From assembly GCA_021156175.1 (NCBI GenBank), contig JAJNBL010000001.1:434001-498000 (forward strand): 64,000 nucleotides of DNA, given 5' to 3'. Below the pieces are notes generated by a model. The model was not told the origin of the DNA and ran no database searches. It saw only the letters and a list, made by a program, of their open reading frames with translations. Of the stretch, positions 54,158-63,496 are shown piece by piece. Made by a program: the position numbers and the translations under genes. The DNA comes from Rickettsiales bacterium (GTDB lineage: Bacteria > Pseudomonadota > Alphaproteobacteria > Rickettsiales > JAJNBL01). Numbering within the stretch: position 1 is the stretch's first letter; every line of letters starts with the position of its first letter.

Positions 54158-55117
54158 TTAAAATCCGTAGGCCGATGCATGCGTTAATCCTTTATGAAAA
54201 CACAGGCGCTCCCAATATTCTAAAGGATTTTTAGGCGTAACGAGTGCGCCTTCCACCCGATTCAACCAATCATGCATCCGCGTGAGTAAAAAGCGCATCG
54301 CAGCACCGGCAGCCAGGATCGGCATCGCGTCAATTTCTTGCTCGCTCAAGGGGCGTACCGAGCTATAGGCAGAAAGCAATAACTTCGCTTTCGTGATATT
54401 AAATTCATTATGCCTTTCAAAACACCAGGCATTGAGCGCAATCGCAATGTCATAGGCGAGAAAATCTGTGCAAGCGAAATAAAAATCAATCACACCGGAA
54501 AGCTCGTCATTCTCAAAAAATACATTATCCGGGAACATATCCGCATGAATCACACCGCGCGGCAGGTTTTTTGGCCATTCACGTGCAAGAAAAGCCAATT
54601 GCGCCGACATTTCTTTCTCTAAACCTGGACGCACCTTATCGACACTCGCGCGGAGCGGATCAAACATGCCTTGCCAACGTGAGAAACCAAAATCATTTTC
54701 GCGCGACATGGTGAAATTTGCGCCTGCCAGATGCATCTGCGCCATGGCTTTACCGAGTTCTACAATATGCGCATTACGGATAGTGCGCGTACTTTTGCCC
54801 GATAAGAAGCTCACCATCGCTGCAGGACGGCCTTCGAGTTCGGATAATATTTTCCCTTCGCGATTTATAATGGGCAGCGGACAGGGGAAGTTTTTTGAGG
54901 CCAAATGCTGCTTTAATGTGAGGAAAAATGGCAGATCTAGTGGGTTTACGCGCTTTTCATAAAGCGTCAGAATGAACCGATTACGGTCGGTTTCGACATA
55001 ATAATTTGAATTTTCAATCCCCTCCGCGATACCTTTCCACGCAATTAATGCACCAATATCATAGGTTGTTAAAAATTTCTTCAGATGTTCTTCTGTAATA
55101 TGGGTATAGACTGCCAT
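54158..55117 (-). CDS. thrB: Homoserine kinase type II (ThrB, APH fold)
   Basis: A 319-residue kinase of the choline kinase/aminoglycoside phosphotransferase fold, the usual ThrB form in Alphaproteobacteria. Key motifs: GIEGIENSNYYV-type (here GIAEGIENSNYYVET) near 29-42, the catalytic loop GVIHADMFPDNVFF, and metal-binding GVIDFYFA. It phosphorylates homoserine for threonine synthesis. It heads the manC-pilD-anmK group, though the functions are unrelated. Confidence 0.9.
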   Translation of the reverse strand: MAVYTHITEEHLKKFLTTYDIGALIAWKGIAEGIENSNYYVETDRNRFILTLYEKRVNPLDLPFFLTLKQHLASKNFPCPLPIINREGKILSELEGRPAAMVSFLSGKSTRTIRNAHIVELGKAMAQMHLAGANFTMSRENDFGFSRWQGMFDPLRASVDKVRPGLEKEMSAQLAFLAREWPKNLPRGVIHADMFPDNVFFENDELSGVIDFYFACTDFLAYDIAIALNAWCFERHNEFNITKAKLLLSAYSSVRPLSEQEIDAMPILAAGAAMRFLLTRMHDWLNRVEGALVTPKNPLEYWERLCFHKGLTHASAYGF

Positions 55118-55210
55118 GGCTTTTAAATAGCTACTTAATATGAAGTATCCTTTGCTTATAGGCTATTGCAGTGGGTTAATCAATCCCTAGTCAAGGACGG
55201 GACCAAGCCT

Positions 55211-55462
55211 ATGAAAGAACCAGAAATCGCGAAATGTGGCGCATTTGTCGTCGCGGTCGAAGAAGGGAAGAAATATTTCTGGTGCGCATGCGGCCGGAGT
55301 AAGGAACAACCTTTCTGCGATGGCTCCCATTCAGGCACAGGCATTACCCCCGTCTTTTATCAAGCGAAAGAAACGAAAGATGTCAGTTTCTGCGGATGCA
55401 AACAGACGAAGAAAGAGCCTGTATGCGATGGATCGCATAAAAAACTCGCTCCAAAAAACTAG
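55211..55462 (+). CDS. CDGSH iron-sulfur protein (two CDGSH motifs)
   Basis: An 83-residue protein with two zinc-finger-like iron-sulfur modules: WCACGRSKEQPFCDGSH and FCGCKQTKKEPVCDGSH. Each supplies Cys3-His ligands for a 2Fe-2S cluster, so this is a dual-cluster mitoNEET-type bacterial protein. The ATG at 55211 is preferred over 55166. Its stop overlaps the convergent BKACE stop through CTAG. Likely role is redox or iron-sulfur transfer. Confidence 0.92.
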   Translation: MKEPEIAKCGAFVVAVEEGKKYFWCACGRSKEQPFCDGSHSGTGITPVFYQAKETKDVSFCGCKQTKKEPVCDGSHKKLAPKN

Positions 55463-56328
55463 GCAGCTTTTCGAACGGGCGTTTTCACACCAAAGCGTTT
55501 GCGCACATCGTCTGCTGTTGCAATAGACCGTTTATCTCCCAGCACTTCGCGGAATTCTTTGACCAATGCCCAATTGCCTGGCGCCATAGAACCATCGGCA
55601 AGCAAGTGGTTATTTTCAAATCCGATTCGTGCATGACCGCCTAATTCTGCCACTTTCAACATGCATGCCCGCTCATTGCCACCGAATGCACATACGGCCC
55701 AGGTAACGCCTTGCTCGTGGAGGCCAGCAGCATTAAATGCTTCAATATATGGCAATACATCATCAGGTTTTGCATAAGCATCCACACTGTTTGCCGGCGC
55801 ATGTTTCTTGCCCAAAACAAAAAGCACAAATTGCGCACTGGCAGGAATTACCCCACGTTGACGGAGTTCTGCAAAATATTTTATATCTTCCGGGCTATAG
55901 AGAATATATTGGGCAAAAATTCCGGCGCCCGAAGACCAATGAAAGAACTCGCCCGCCTGCTTTTCATAGGACACATCCGGGATGAATTCCTTTAACCCAT
56001 AGGATGCCGCTTCTGGCACCAACGCTTTGGCCACCGCGATTTGCTGCTCTGGGCTATAAATGCCCACCGCTTCGGTGGTTGTCTGGACAATCAGTGTATC
56101 ACCGGTTTTTTCACGGATCGCTGCAATCGTTTCGCGATATTGTTCTGCATCAAGTATGTGCTTGCCTTCAGCATTACGGATATGGAGGTGGAAAATCGAA
56201 GCTCCAGCATCGGCGCAGGCTTTGGCTTCCGCAGCAATCTCGGGAATAGAGAGCGGAATCGCAGGCGCATCGCTCTTTAATTTCCGCGCACCGTTCGGTG
56301 CTACCATGATAATTAATGGCTCAGACAT
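55459..56328 (-). CDS. BKACE family enzyme (beta-keto acid cleavage, Kce-like, DUF849)
   Basis: A 289-residue TIM-barrel Zn enzyme. FHLHIRN carries zinc ligands His47 and His49, APNGARK is the N-terminal family motif, and GFENNHLL (about 238) holds the conserved active-site Glu. Kce condenses 3-keto-5-aminohexanoate with acetyl-CoA in lysine fermentation; the wider family accepts various beta-keto acids. None of the other lysine-fermentation genes is present, so the substrate is probably different. It follows panB by 9 nt, suggesting one operon. Confidence 0.88.
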   Translation of the reverse strand: MSEPLIIMVAPNGARKLKSDAPAIPLSIPEIAAEAKACADAGASIFHLHIRNAEGKHILDAEQYRETIAAIREKTGDTLIVQTTTEAVGIYSPEQQIAVAKALVPEAASYGLKEFIPDVSYEKQAGEFFHWSSGAGIFAQYILYSPEDIKYFAELRQRGVIPASAQFVLFVLGKKHAPANSVDAYAKPDDVLPYIEAFNAAGLHEQGVTWAVCAFGGNERACMLKVAELGGHARIGFENNHLLADGSMAPGNWALVKEFREVLGDKRSIATADDVRKRFGVKTPVRKAA

Positions 56329-56337
56329 GAATCCTCC

Positions 56338-57183
56338 TTAGGCTATTTCTTTTTGTTTTGCATCAACAGGCACACCATAACATTCTTTGGCAGACGGGAA
56401 ATCTTTTGTCAGTACCGCATCGCGATAATCTTTCGCGGCCTTCTCGATCACCGCTCCGATATCTGCAAACTCGCGAACAAACTTCGGCACATGGCCCAAG
56501 GTCAAGCCCAGCATATCTTCGGTTACCAATATTTGCCCATCACAGGCCGGTGATGCGCCAATACCAATGGTTGGAATGGCAAGAATTTCCGTTACTTTCC
56601 GCGCCATCGGCTCGGTTACACATTCAAGCACCACGGCAAAGGCTCCTGCCGCTTCCACCGCTTTCGCATCGCGAAGTAATTGCTCTTGCTGTTTGGGCGT
56701 TTTCCCTTGTGCATGATAGCCCATCGTATGAACATGCTGCGGCGTTAAACCAATATGCGACATCACCGGGATACCACGAGCGGTGAGATACGCAATCGTT
56801 TCCGCCATCACCTCGCCACCCTCGAGCTTCACCGCATTGCATCCCGTTTCTTTAATCAGATACGCGGCACTTTCAAACGCTTTCGCGGGCGAGGCTTCAT
56901 AGCTTCCAAAGGGTAAATCCACCACCACACACGCTTTTGTAGATGCGCGCACGACCGCTTTTCCATGCGCCGCCATAAGGGGTAAGGTTACGCCCACCGT
57001 ATTATCCATTCCGTAAAGTACCGTACCCACACTATCACCCACAAGCAGTACATCGACGTGAGGATCAAGCCGCTGGGCAAGCGGAGCAGTATAGGCCGTC
57101 AAGCACACAACCGGCGTTGTGCCTTTGGCAGCGCGGATAGTTTGTGCTGTATTACGCTTACTGATGGAGTGGTTGCTGGACAT
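56338..57183 (-). CDS. panB: 3-methyl-2-oxobutanoate hydroxymethyltransferase
   Basis: A 281-residue (beta/alpha)8 enzyme that makes ketopantoate, the first committed step of pantothenate and CoA synthesis. LLVGDSVGTVLYGMDNT carries the metal Asp, KLEGG and MSHIGLTPQHVHTMG are standard, and the catalytic Glu lies in VLECVTEPM. Length is typical. It precedes the BKACE gene by 9 nt. panC and panD are not in this window. Confidence 0.95.
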   Translation of the reverse strand: MSSNHSISKRNTAQTIRAAKGTTPVVCLTAYTAPLAQRLDPHVDVLLVGDSVGTVLYGMDNTVGVTLPLMAAHGKAVVRASTKACVVVDLPFGSYEASPAKAFESAAYLIKETGCNAVKLEGGEVMAETIAYLTARGIPVMSHIGLTPQHVHTMGYHAQGKTPKQQEQLLRDAKAVEAAGAFAVVLECVTEPMARKVTEILAIPTIGIGASPACDGQILVTEDMLGLTLGHVPKFVREFADIGAVIEKAAKDYRDAVLTKDFPSAKECYGVPVDAKQKEIA

Positions 57184-57358
57184 ATCCCAAACCTCATTGC
57201 CGTTAGGGAAGGCATTCTAGCCGATTATTCGTTATAATTCCAGGCTTTTTGAGGAAGAAAGTCTTAAGATATAGCAGCTGATAAAGAAATTAGATTATGC
57301 CGAGGAATTTGCTAGGCCTTCAGGAAAAAGGGCATTCGCAGCCAGGCATAGGAAATTT

Positions 57359-59146
57359 CTATTCCCCGAACTGGAGCCGTACGAGCCTGGCATAAAGGCC
57401 ATTTTCCCGTGAGAGCGCCTCATGGGTACCCACCGCCTCAATCCCGCCATGATTCATCACCACAATCCGATCAGCTTTGAGCACGGTTGAAAGCCTATGG
57501 GCAATTAGGATGGTCGTCCGCCCTTTCATCAGATTCTCAAGTGCCTGCTGAACCAACTTCTCATTGGCGGTATCCAACGACGAGGTAGCCTCATCCAACA
57601 ACAGGATTTTAGGATCCTTCAAGATCGCGCGGGCAATGGCAATACGTTGTTTTTGACCACCAGAAAGCCTCACTCCCTTCTCGCCTAAGTGGCTATCCAT
57701 GCCTTCTGGCAGTTGCTCAATAAACTCAAGCGCCGCCGCCGCACGAGCCGCTGCAAATAGCTCTACTTCGCTCGCATCCGGCCTGCCATAAAGGATATTT
57801 TCCCGGATAGTGGTAGAAAATATCACAGGATCCTGGGCTACCAGGCCAAACTGGCTGCGCAGATTATGAAGGCTCAAGTTCCGAATATTAATCCCATCGA
57901 GCTCAATTGCACCCTGAAGAGGGTCATAAAAACGGAGCAACAGCTGGAGGGCCGTCGTTTTACCTGCCCCAGAAGGCCCTACGAGTGCAATCGTCTCACC
58001 CGGCGTAATTTCCAGCGTAAATCGGTTTAATGAGGCATAATCGGGCCGTGACGGATAATGGAAGGTCACATGATTAAACCGCAAGGCGCCGGGATTGTTA
58101 ATCGGCAATGGCACTGGATCTTCCGGATCCCGGATATCAGGCATCACCGCCAGAAGTTCGAATAGCCGTTCTGTGGCCCCGGCTGCCCGCTGAAGCGAGC
58201 CAATCACTTCACTTAATGCCCCTGTAGACCCTGCCACCACTACAGCATAGAAGATGAATGAGGAAAGCTGGCCCGCCGTCATACGACCTTTTAAAACATC
58301 ATGCCCACCCGTCCAAAGTACAATTCCAATCGCAGAAAACACAATGAGGATCACAAGCGCCGTCAAAAGTGCCCGCAGCGAAATCCGCTGAAATGCGGCA
58401 CGCAGCGCATCGCTAATACGCATCTTAAAAGCATCCGTTTCGAGTGGCTCCCGGACATAGGCCTGGATCGTCTTCATCCCGGAAAGGCTTTCTTCTACAT
58501 GATGGGAGATATCCGCCACTTTATCTTGGGCATTGCGGGAGAGCATCCGGACTTTCTTGCCGATTGAGATAATAGGGAGTAATACGAGCGGGATAAGGAC
58601 GGCCACATAGGCCGCAAGCTTTGGACTGGTGACAATAAGAAGGGCTATGCCCCCGATAAGCATCAGCAGGTTCCGAAGTAGAATTGAGAGGCTACTTCCC
58701 ACAACCATTTGCAATAAAGTGGTATCGGTGGTAAGACGTGAAAGTACCTCTCCTGTTCGGGTTGTTTCAAAAAAGGCAGGAGAAAGACGAATGATGTGGT
58801 TATACACATCCCGGCGTATATCGGCGATAATGCGCTCGCCAGTATAGGTCATAAGGAAGAATCGGGCGAAAGTGGCAATAGCCAACATCACCGTGACTCC
58901 TAAGAGAATAATAAGGGCATTATCCAGAAGGCCAGGATTATGACCACTGAACCCTTGGTCAACGAGATACGATAAACCCCGGCCAAGGCCAAGAACAGAG
59001 GATGACGTCACTATAAGGGCAATACATACGCCAAATAGGCTTAAACGGTAGGGCCTCATATAGTGAAACAAATTACGGAGCTTTCGCACATCCCCCTTAG
59101 GTGGATGCAACACAGAAGCTGAGGAAGGGTGCGAGATATGTTCCAT
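57359..59146 (-). CDS. ABC exporter, MsbA-like half-transporter
   Basis: A 595-residue fused permease-ATPase. Six helices (about 35-320) form the type 1 exporter domain. The nucleotide domain has Walker A GPSGAGKT, signature LSGGQKQR, Walker B ILLDEATSSLD and the H-loop LIAHRLS. It forms a homodimer that exports lipids or drugs; MsbA (lipid A flippase) and multidrug roles cannot be told apart here. It diverges from pbp1A with 75 nt between. Confidence 0.9.
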   Translation of the reverse strand: MEHISHPSSASVLHPPKGDVRKLRNLFHYMRPYRLSLFGVCIALIVTSSSVLGLGRGLSYLVDQGFSGHNPGLLDNALIILLGVTVMLAIATFARFFLMTYTGERIIADIRRDVYNHIIRLSPAFFETTRTGEVLSRLTTDTTLLQMVVGSSLSILLRNLLMLIGGIALLIVTSPKLAAYVAVLIPLVLLPIISIGKKVRMLSRNAQDKVADISHHVEESLSGMKTIQAYVREPLETDAFKMRISDALRAAFQRISLRALLTALVILIVFSAIGIVLWTGGHDVLKGRMTAGQLSSFIFYAVVVAGSTGALSEVIGSLQRAAGATERLFELLAVMPDIRDPEDPVPLPINNPGALRFNHVTFHYPSRPDYASLNRFTLEITPGETIALVGPSGAGKTTALQLLLRFYDPLQGAIELDGINIRNLSLHNLRSQFGLVAQDPVIFSTTIRENILYGRPDASEVELFAAARAAAALEFIEQLPEGMDSHLGEKGVRLSGGQKQRIAIARAILKDPKILLLDEATSSLDTANEKLVQQALENLMKGRTTILIAHRLSTVLKADRIVVMNHGGIEAVGTHEALSRENGLYARLVRLQFGE

Positions 59147-59221
59147 AATAGATATAAATAACCAGTGGGTGGTGCCTCGTTCTTAAACCGAAACTCTTAA
59201 GCATGCAAGCAACTGTACGGT

Positions 59222-61246
59222 ATGACTGACAAAAAAAATAAAAAATCTTCGCGCAAATCAAAATCGGATGGGATATTCACCCGGAAGCCCCCGAAGAAAC
59301 AACCGCGTCACCGCAAAGGTCAGTTCTCTGTGGGGATGTGGATCGTCAAATGGTCTTTCGTTGGGGCTATTTGGGCATTTTGTGCGATGGCCGTACTGTT
59401 CTTATATTATGCCCATGACCTACCCGATATCAGTGATCTTGAAGATAAACGCCAGCCCACTATTACACTTCTTGCTCGTACGCACGAAGATGGAAGAGAC
59501 GGAGTCGTACTCGCCAAAGCCGGTGATTTACACGGAGAATTTGTTCAGGCACCGGAACTTCCACGCCATGTGATTGATGCAATCCTTGCGACCGAAGACC
59601 GCCGTTTTTATGAACATAACGGGATTGATTTGTGGGGACTAGTCCGTGCTGCCTTTGTAAATTTCCAGGCGGGATCCGTGGTCCAAGGCGGAAGTACTAT
59701 CACCCAACAGCTTGCAAAAAATATCTTCTTAACGCCCGACCGCACCATTAAGCGGAAAGTACAGGAAGTGTTGCTCGCCTTTGCACTCGAGAAGCAATTC
59801 AGCAAAGACCAAATCATGACGCTTTACCTTAACCGGGTATATCTGGGCGCAGGTAATTACGGTATCGATGCCGCATCGCGCTATTATTTCCATAAGCCTG
59901 CAAAGCGCATGTCGCTTTACGAAGGAGCGATGGTTGCCGGGATGCTCAAAGCTCCTTCGCGCTATAGCCCTACCAGCAATCCTAAACTCGCACACCAACG
60001 TGCAAAACAAGTACTGATAAACATGGTCGATGCCGAGTTTATCCCTGCTTCCGCATTGCGTACCAAACGTATTAAAGATATCCAGCCAAATCCTGAAATT
60101 AAAGGCGTACTTGAGAATCCTTATTTCCGCGATTGGGTAATGGAATTACTCCCGGATTATGTGGGAAATATGACGGAAGATTTAATCGTGGTCACAACAC
60201 TTGATCCCCGTTTGCAGCATTTAGCCGAAGTGGCTGTACGTTCACAGCTCGCCGAAGAAGGCCAGGCTGCCAATGCCCAACAAGCTGCGATGGTCGTACT
60301 TTCTCCTGAGGGGGAAATCCTTGCAATGGTTGGGGGGAAAGATTACCGGGAAAGCCAATTTAATCGTGCGGCGCAATCCAGACGTCAACCAGGATCTTCC
60401 TTTAAATTGTTCGTGTATCTTGCTGCACTGGAACGCGGTTACGGCCCTTCGGACATTCGCGTGGATGCTCCTATTCGCCTGAAGAACTGGGCTCCTCAAA
60501 ACTATAAAAACGAATATTTAGGTGAAGTTACCTTACGTACCGCTTTTGCAAAATCTGTCAATACGATTGCCATTACACTTACCCGTGAAGTGGGGGTTGG
60601 CGCTGTCATCCGCATGGCCCAACGGCTTGGCGTTCTTTCTCCACTCAATAACGACCTGAGCCTGGCGCTTGGTACGGCTGGTATCACCCTCTTGGAACAA
60701 ACCCAGGCTTATGCCCATTTGGCCAACCACGGCAATGCGGTATGGGTCTATGGCATTACGGAAATACGCAATAAAGAAGGCGCCGTCCTTTACAAACGCC
60801 AGGCTTCTATCCCTGAGCGCGTGCTTAGCCAAGAAACTACAGCTAATATGAATCAGTTGCTGATGGCAGTCGTTCAGGAAGGAACAGGACGTGGCGCGAC
60901 CATGGATCGGGATGTGGCGGGTAAAACCGGCACAAGTCAGGATTACCACGATGCATGGTTTATCGGCTTTACATCGGATTATGTTGCCGGTGTATGGGTT
61001 GGAAATGATGATAACACTTCCATGAAGAGAATTACCGGGGGAAGCATCCCGATACGTATCTGGAAACGGTTCATGGTGCCTGCACATCAGGGTAAACCAG
61101 CGCAAGCAATTCCGGTAACTCCGTGGGGCGTGACCAATGAGCAGAAAGGCCCACGTAAATCTTTGTGGGATAGCATCATCAATCACCTCGGAAATAATGA
61201 GACCGGGGCTGGGGAAGTGGAGTACGAATATCCGCAAGACCATTAA
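59222..61246 (+). CDS. Penicillin-binding protein 1A (bifunctional glycosyltransferase/transpeptidase)
   Basis: A 674-residue class A PBP. After a basic cytoplasmic tail (1-40) comes one helix (about 42-65). The GT51 domain has ATEDRRFYEHNGID and GGSTITQQLAKN. The transpeptidase domain carries SSFK with Ser392, SVN (KSVNT), and KTGTSQDYHDAW. It builds and cross-links peptidoglycan. Presence implies an intact cell wall, in line with AnmK. The N-terminal basic patch may delay membrane insertion but is common. Confidence 0.94.
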   Translation: MTDKKNKKSSRKSKSDGIFTRKPPKKQPRHRKGQFSVGMWIVKWSFVGAIWAFCAMAVLFLYYAHDLPDISDLEDKRQPTITLLARTHEDGRDGVVLAKAGDLHGEFVQAPELPRHVIDAILATEDRRFYEHNGIDLWGLVRAAFVNFQAGSVVQGGSTITQQLAKNIFLTPDRTIKRKVQEVLLAFALEKQFSKDQIMTLYLNRVYLGAGNYGIDAASRYYFHKPAKRMSLYEGAMVAGMLKAPSRYSPTSNPKLAHQRAKQVLINMVDAEFIPASALRTKRIKDIQPNPEIKGVLENPYFRDWVMELLPDYVGNMTEDLIVVTTLDPRLQHLAEVAVRSQLAEEGQAANAQQAAMVVLSPEGEILAMVGGKDYRESQFNRAAQSRRQPGSSFKLFVYLAALERGYGPSDIRVDAPIRLKNWAPQNYKNEYLGEVTLRTAFAKSVNTIAITLTREVGVGAVIRMAQRLGVLSPLNNDLSLALGTAGITLLEQTQAYAHLANHGNAVWVYGITEIRNKEGAVLYKRQASIPERVLSQETTANMNQLLMAVVQEGTGRGATMDRDVAGKTGTSQDYHDAWFIGFTSDYVAGVWVGNDDNTSMKRITGGSIPIRIWKRFMVPAHQGKPAQAIPVTPWGVTNEQKGPRKSLWDSIINHLGNNETGAGEVEYEYPQDH

Positions 61247-61301
61247 GATCCGTTTTGGGATATTTTTGTTTTGCTCAAGCTAGACATAGATTGGGGTTGT
61301 A

Positions 61302-62024
61302 TCAACCATACCGGTGCAGTCCGCTACCATACAGCTTCAACCATCTGCGATGCGCCATATAATCGGGCTGAAGCTGGGCCACACAACGCCAAAAGGCGAG
61401 GCTATGATTCATTTCCCGCAAATGCGCAACCTCATGGGCAATAACATAGGTAAAGACGGGTTCCGGCGCCATAACGAGCCGCCAGGAAAAAGATAACGTT
61501 CCATCTGAAGAACAACTGCCCCACCGCGATACCGGATCGCGTAAGCTTACTTTCGAATGCTCGACTCCCAGTTTCTCGGTATAGTGCCCAAGTTTTGAGG
61601 CAATATAATCGCGGGCGTGGGATTTCAAGAAGTCACGCACTCGGCGATTAATATGTTCCGCTTGCCCGCGCACATGAATTTCGCGTTGCTCTAAATCCAA
61701 CTCCACAGGTTTTCCCCGACCTTCGATTTTATGCACAATCCGGTATTCTTGCCCCAGCACTGGCACAAACGCATCGGGCACAAAAAGACAGGCTTCAGGC
61801 ACTTTGGCGAGTTGTTGAAAAATCCATGATGATTTTTCATGCAAGAACCGTGTCGCACTATCCATGGATGCCCGACGCGGCTTGACGAGCTCAACCGCGC
61901 GTTCTCCTGCCATAATCCGAACAATCACTCGGCGCGCACGCGGGCTCGTCCGGACATAAACCGGAACCGTTTCCCCTTCTAATCGAGGATGGGACAGCGA
62001 AATAACAGTGGTGGAATTGCGCAT
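61302..62024 (-). CDS. YgjP-like metallopeptidase (SprT/WLM superfamily, DUF45)
   Basis: A 240-residue protein with the zinc motif HEVAHLREMNHS (about 195-206) typical of YgjP/DUF45 enzymes, preceded by DPVSRWGSCSSDGTLSFSWR. The N-terminal third is beta-rich. Homologues are often encoded near restriction systems, but here the gene stands alone, convergent with pbp1A. Activity on a particular substrate is not known. Confidence 0.88.
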   Translation of the reverse strand: MRNSTTVISLSHPRLEGETVPVYVRTSPRARRVIVRIMAGERAVELVKPRRASMDSATRFLHEKSSWIFQQLAKVPEACLFVPDAFVPVLGQEYRIVHKIEGRGKPVELDLEQREIHVRGQAEHINRRVRDFLKSHARDYIASKLGHYTEKLGVEHSKVSLRDPVSRWGSCSSDGTLSFSWRLVMAPEPVFTYVIAHEVAHLREMNHSLAFWRCVAQLQPDYMAHRRWLKLYGSGLHRYG

Positions 62025-62191
62025 AAACAGGGGCGTACCATTAGGTAATCTATGGATACTCTAGCAGGACAGTACGGATTATGCGAATAAATTATGAAAG
62101 TTTTCTATTTCACCCCCTACAACATCTCATAGCTGGTACAGGTTTTGCATAGAATACAGGCGAACACATAAACAAGCCGTAGGAGCCTATC

Positions 62192-62746
62192 ATGCCCCCT
62201 ATCTCCCCACTTTCTGTACAAAACCTTAATCCGCCCCCTATTAAACTGGAAGCCATCCCGATTTCTGAGGCTCCAGAAGGGCTTTATGAGCAGCTTATGG
62301 GTATCCAGGAAGACATGCTTAAAATGCAGTATACTGAATTTCCAGATTTATCTAACCATCCAGCGTATCAGGAATACGCACAAGTGATAAAGAACGGCAA
62401 AGTGGTAGCCAAGATTGATAACCAGGGCTGCGTCACAACACCCCATGGCTTGCCCCCGTTTACGCGCGAATTTCCAGGGGATATTGATGGGGAAACCGGC
62501 CCTGTTCTTGCAAAAGCACGAGCGGCAATGATTGCCGAGGCATCCGGTGGCGTGGTGGTAAAATCTTCCACATCGCTTACCCAATCGCAGTATAATGACC
62601 TAGAAATGCCCGAACCCACTATCGATTACAAGGCGATGAAGGAGGATCCGCGATATGCGCAATTATTGAAGCTAAAAGAGGCCCGAACCTTGTTCCTTAC
62701 CCAGCAAATCGCTCAATTGAGCAAAGAGGATGCGCTGCCAGAATAA
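62192..62746 (+). CDS. Hypothetical protein, 184 residues
   Basis: A soluble, mildly acidic protein with no signal peptide or membrane helix. A Pro-rich start (MPPISPLSVQNLNPPPIK) leads into a helical region, then a beta-like segment NGKVVAKIDNQGCVTTPHGLPP and a final helix pair. A GTAGGAG ribosome site lies about 6 nt upstream. I do not recognise the family. An AGAAGAAT/ATTCTTCT inverted pair (62749-62788) follows the stop and reaches into the end of the convergent DUF4169 gene. Confidence 0.65.
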   Translation: MPPISPLSVQNLNPPPIKLEAIPISEAPEGLYEQLMGIQEDMLKMQYTEFPDLSNHPAYQEYAQVIKNGKVVAKIDNQGCVTTPHGLPPFTREFPGDIDGETGPVLAKARAAMIAEASGGVVVKSSTSLTQSQYNDLEMPEPTIDYKAMKEDPRYAQLLKLKEARTLFLTQQIAQLSKEDALPE

Positions 62747-62778
62747 ATAGAAGAATTTTTGTATCGGCTTGTGCAGCT

Positions 62779-62964
62779 TTATTCTTCTTCCCTGTCCCGC
62801 TTATGCCCGTCTAAATGACGCTCTGCGCGCTCAGCTTTAAGCTTCTCCGCCTGCTTCTCTTCCTTTGTCCGTCCGTATTTACGGCGATTTTCCGAGGCAA
62901 TTTTTTCTTTTTCCGTACGGGCTTTGGCCTTACGTTTTTTTTTCAGGTTGATCACGTTAGTCAT
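62779..62964 (-). CDS. DUF4169 family small basic protein
   Basis: A 61-residue, highly charged helical protein: VINLKKKRKAKARTEKEK, then RKYGRTKEEKQAEK and a terminal ERHLDGHKRD. This matches DUF4169, a short family found in Alphaproteobacteria and often encoded beside ribosomal or housekeeping genes. Function unknown. The ERHLDGH end is the most conserved element. Confidence 0.85.
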   Translation of the reverse strand: MTNVINLKKKRKAKARTEKEKIASENRRKYGRTKEEKQAEKLKAERAERHLDGHKRDREEE

Positions 62965-62988
62965 GAGGAACTCCAGAATACATAAACG

Positions 62989-63417
62989 CTAATTTTTTGT
63001 ACTTTTAAACAGCGAGTTTCTAACTACCGTATCAGCGAGTGTATACTGATTTAGGGATTCCATGAATGCTGTATTGGCATCTGCTAAGTAGTGCTTTAAT
63101 TGGCAGTCAGCAGTAACCTTGCAGGTATTCGTTGCGCGATCAAAACATTCAACCAGATCCATGCTTGGCTCCAGTTTCCTTACCAGATCACCCAATCGGA
63201 GCATTGTAGCTTCTTTTGCCAGTTTAATACCCCCCCCTTTACCTCTGGTACTAGTGATATACCCTAATTGCGAAAGTCGATGTACAACCTTCACAAGATG
63301 GTTGCGTGAAATGCCGTAATGTTCGGCAATGCCGCGCACGCTGCATGGCTGCTCATCATTGTTAGCCAGATACATGAGAGTGCGTAAGCCAAAGTCTGTG
63401 AAATTTGTGAGCTGCAT
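62989..63417 (-). CDS. nsrR: Rrf2-family nitric-oxide-sensing repressor NsrR
   Basis: A 142-residue regulator. The winged HTH (about 1-70) includes LTNFTDFGLRTLMYLA and RGKGGGIKLA. Three cysteines, C91-x7-C99-x5-C105, can hold the NO-sensitive iron-sulfur cluster. The ATG at 63417 is preferred to 63423. NsrR represses hmp until NO damages its cluster. Here hmp is divergent with a 39-bp palindrome between, so control of both genes is very likely. Confidence 0.93.
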   Translation of the reverse strand: MQLTNFTDFGLRTLMYLANNDEQPCSVRGIAEHYGISRNHLVKVVHRLSQLGYITSTRGKGGGIKLAKEATMLRLGDLVRKLEPSMDLVECFDRATNTCKVTADCQLKHYLADANTAFMESLNQYTLADTVVRNSLFKSTKN

Positions 63418-63447
63418 AATCACCTTGCAAAATACTATAACAGCTGT

Positions 63448-63486
63448 ATAACTATAATATGTATTTTAAATACATATTATAGTTAT
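63448..63486. promoter_or_regulatory. NsrR operator: 39-bp near-perfect palindrome between nsrR and hmp
   Basis: The palindrome is perfect except at its centre. Its core ATATGTATTTTAAATACAT (within 63456-63478) matches the NsrR consensus of two 11-bp half-sites of type AANATGNATTT. It starts 31 nt upstream of nsrR and ends 10 nt before the hmp start, overlapping the probable promoter and leader of hmp. Confidence 0.88.
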
Positions 63487-63496
63487 AGGAGACCTT

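Noticed and set aside
49378-56328. KamA-like and Kce-like genes as a lysine fermentation cluster
   Set aside because: They are over 4 kb apart, unlinked by operon, and kamDE, kdd and kal are absent; KamA also lacks its PLP loop.
57184-57358. Gap between panB and the ABC exporter checked for RNA or riboswitch
   Set aside because: No conserved riboswitch core or strong dyad was seen.
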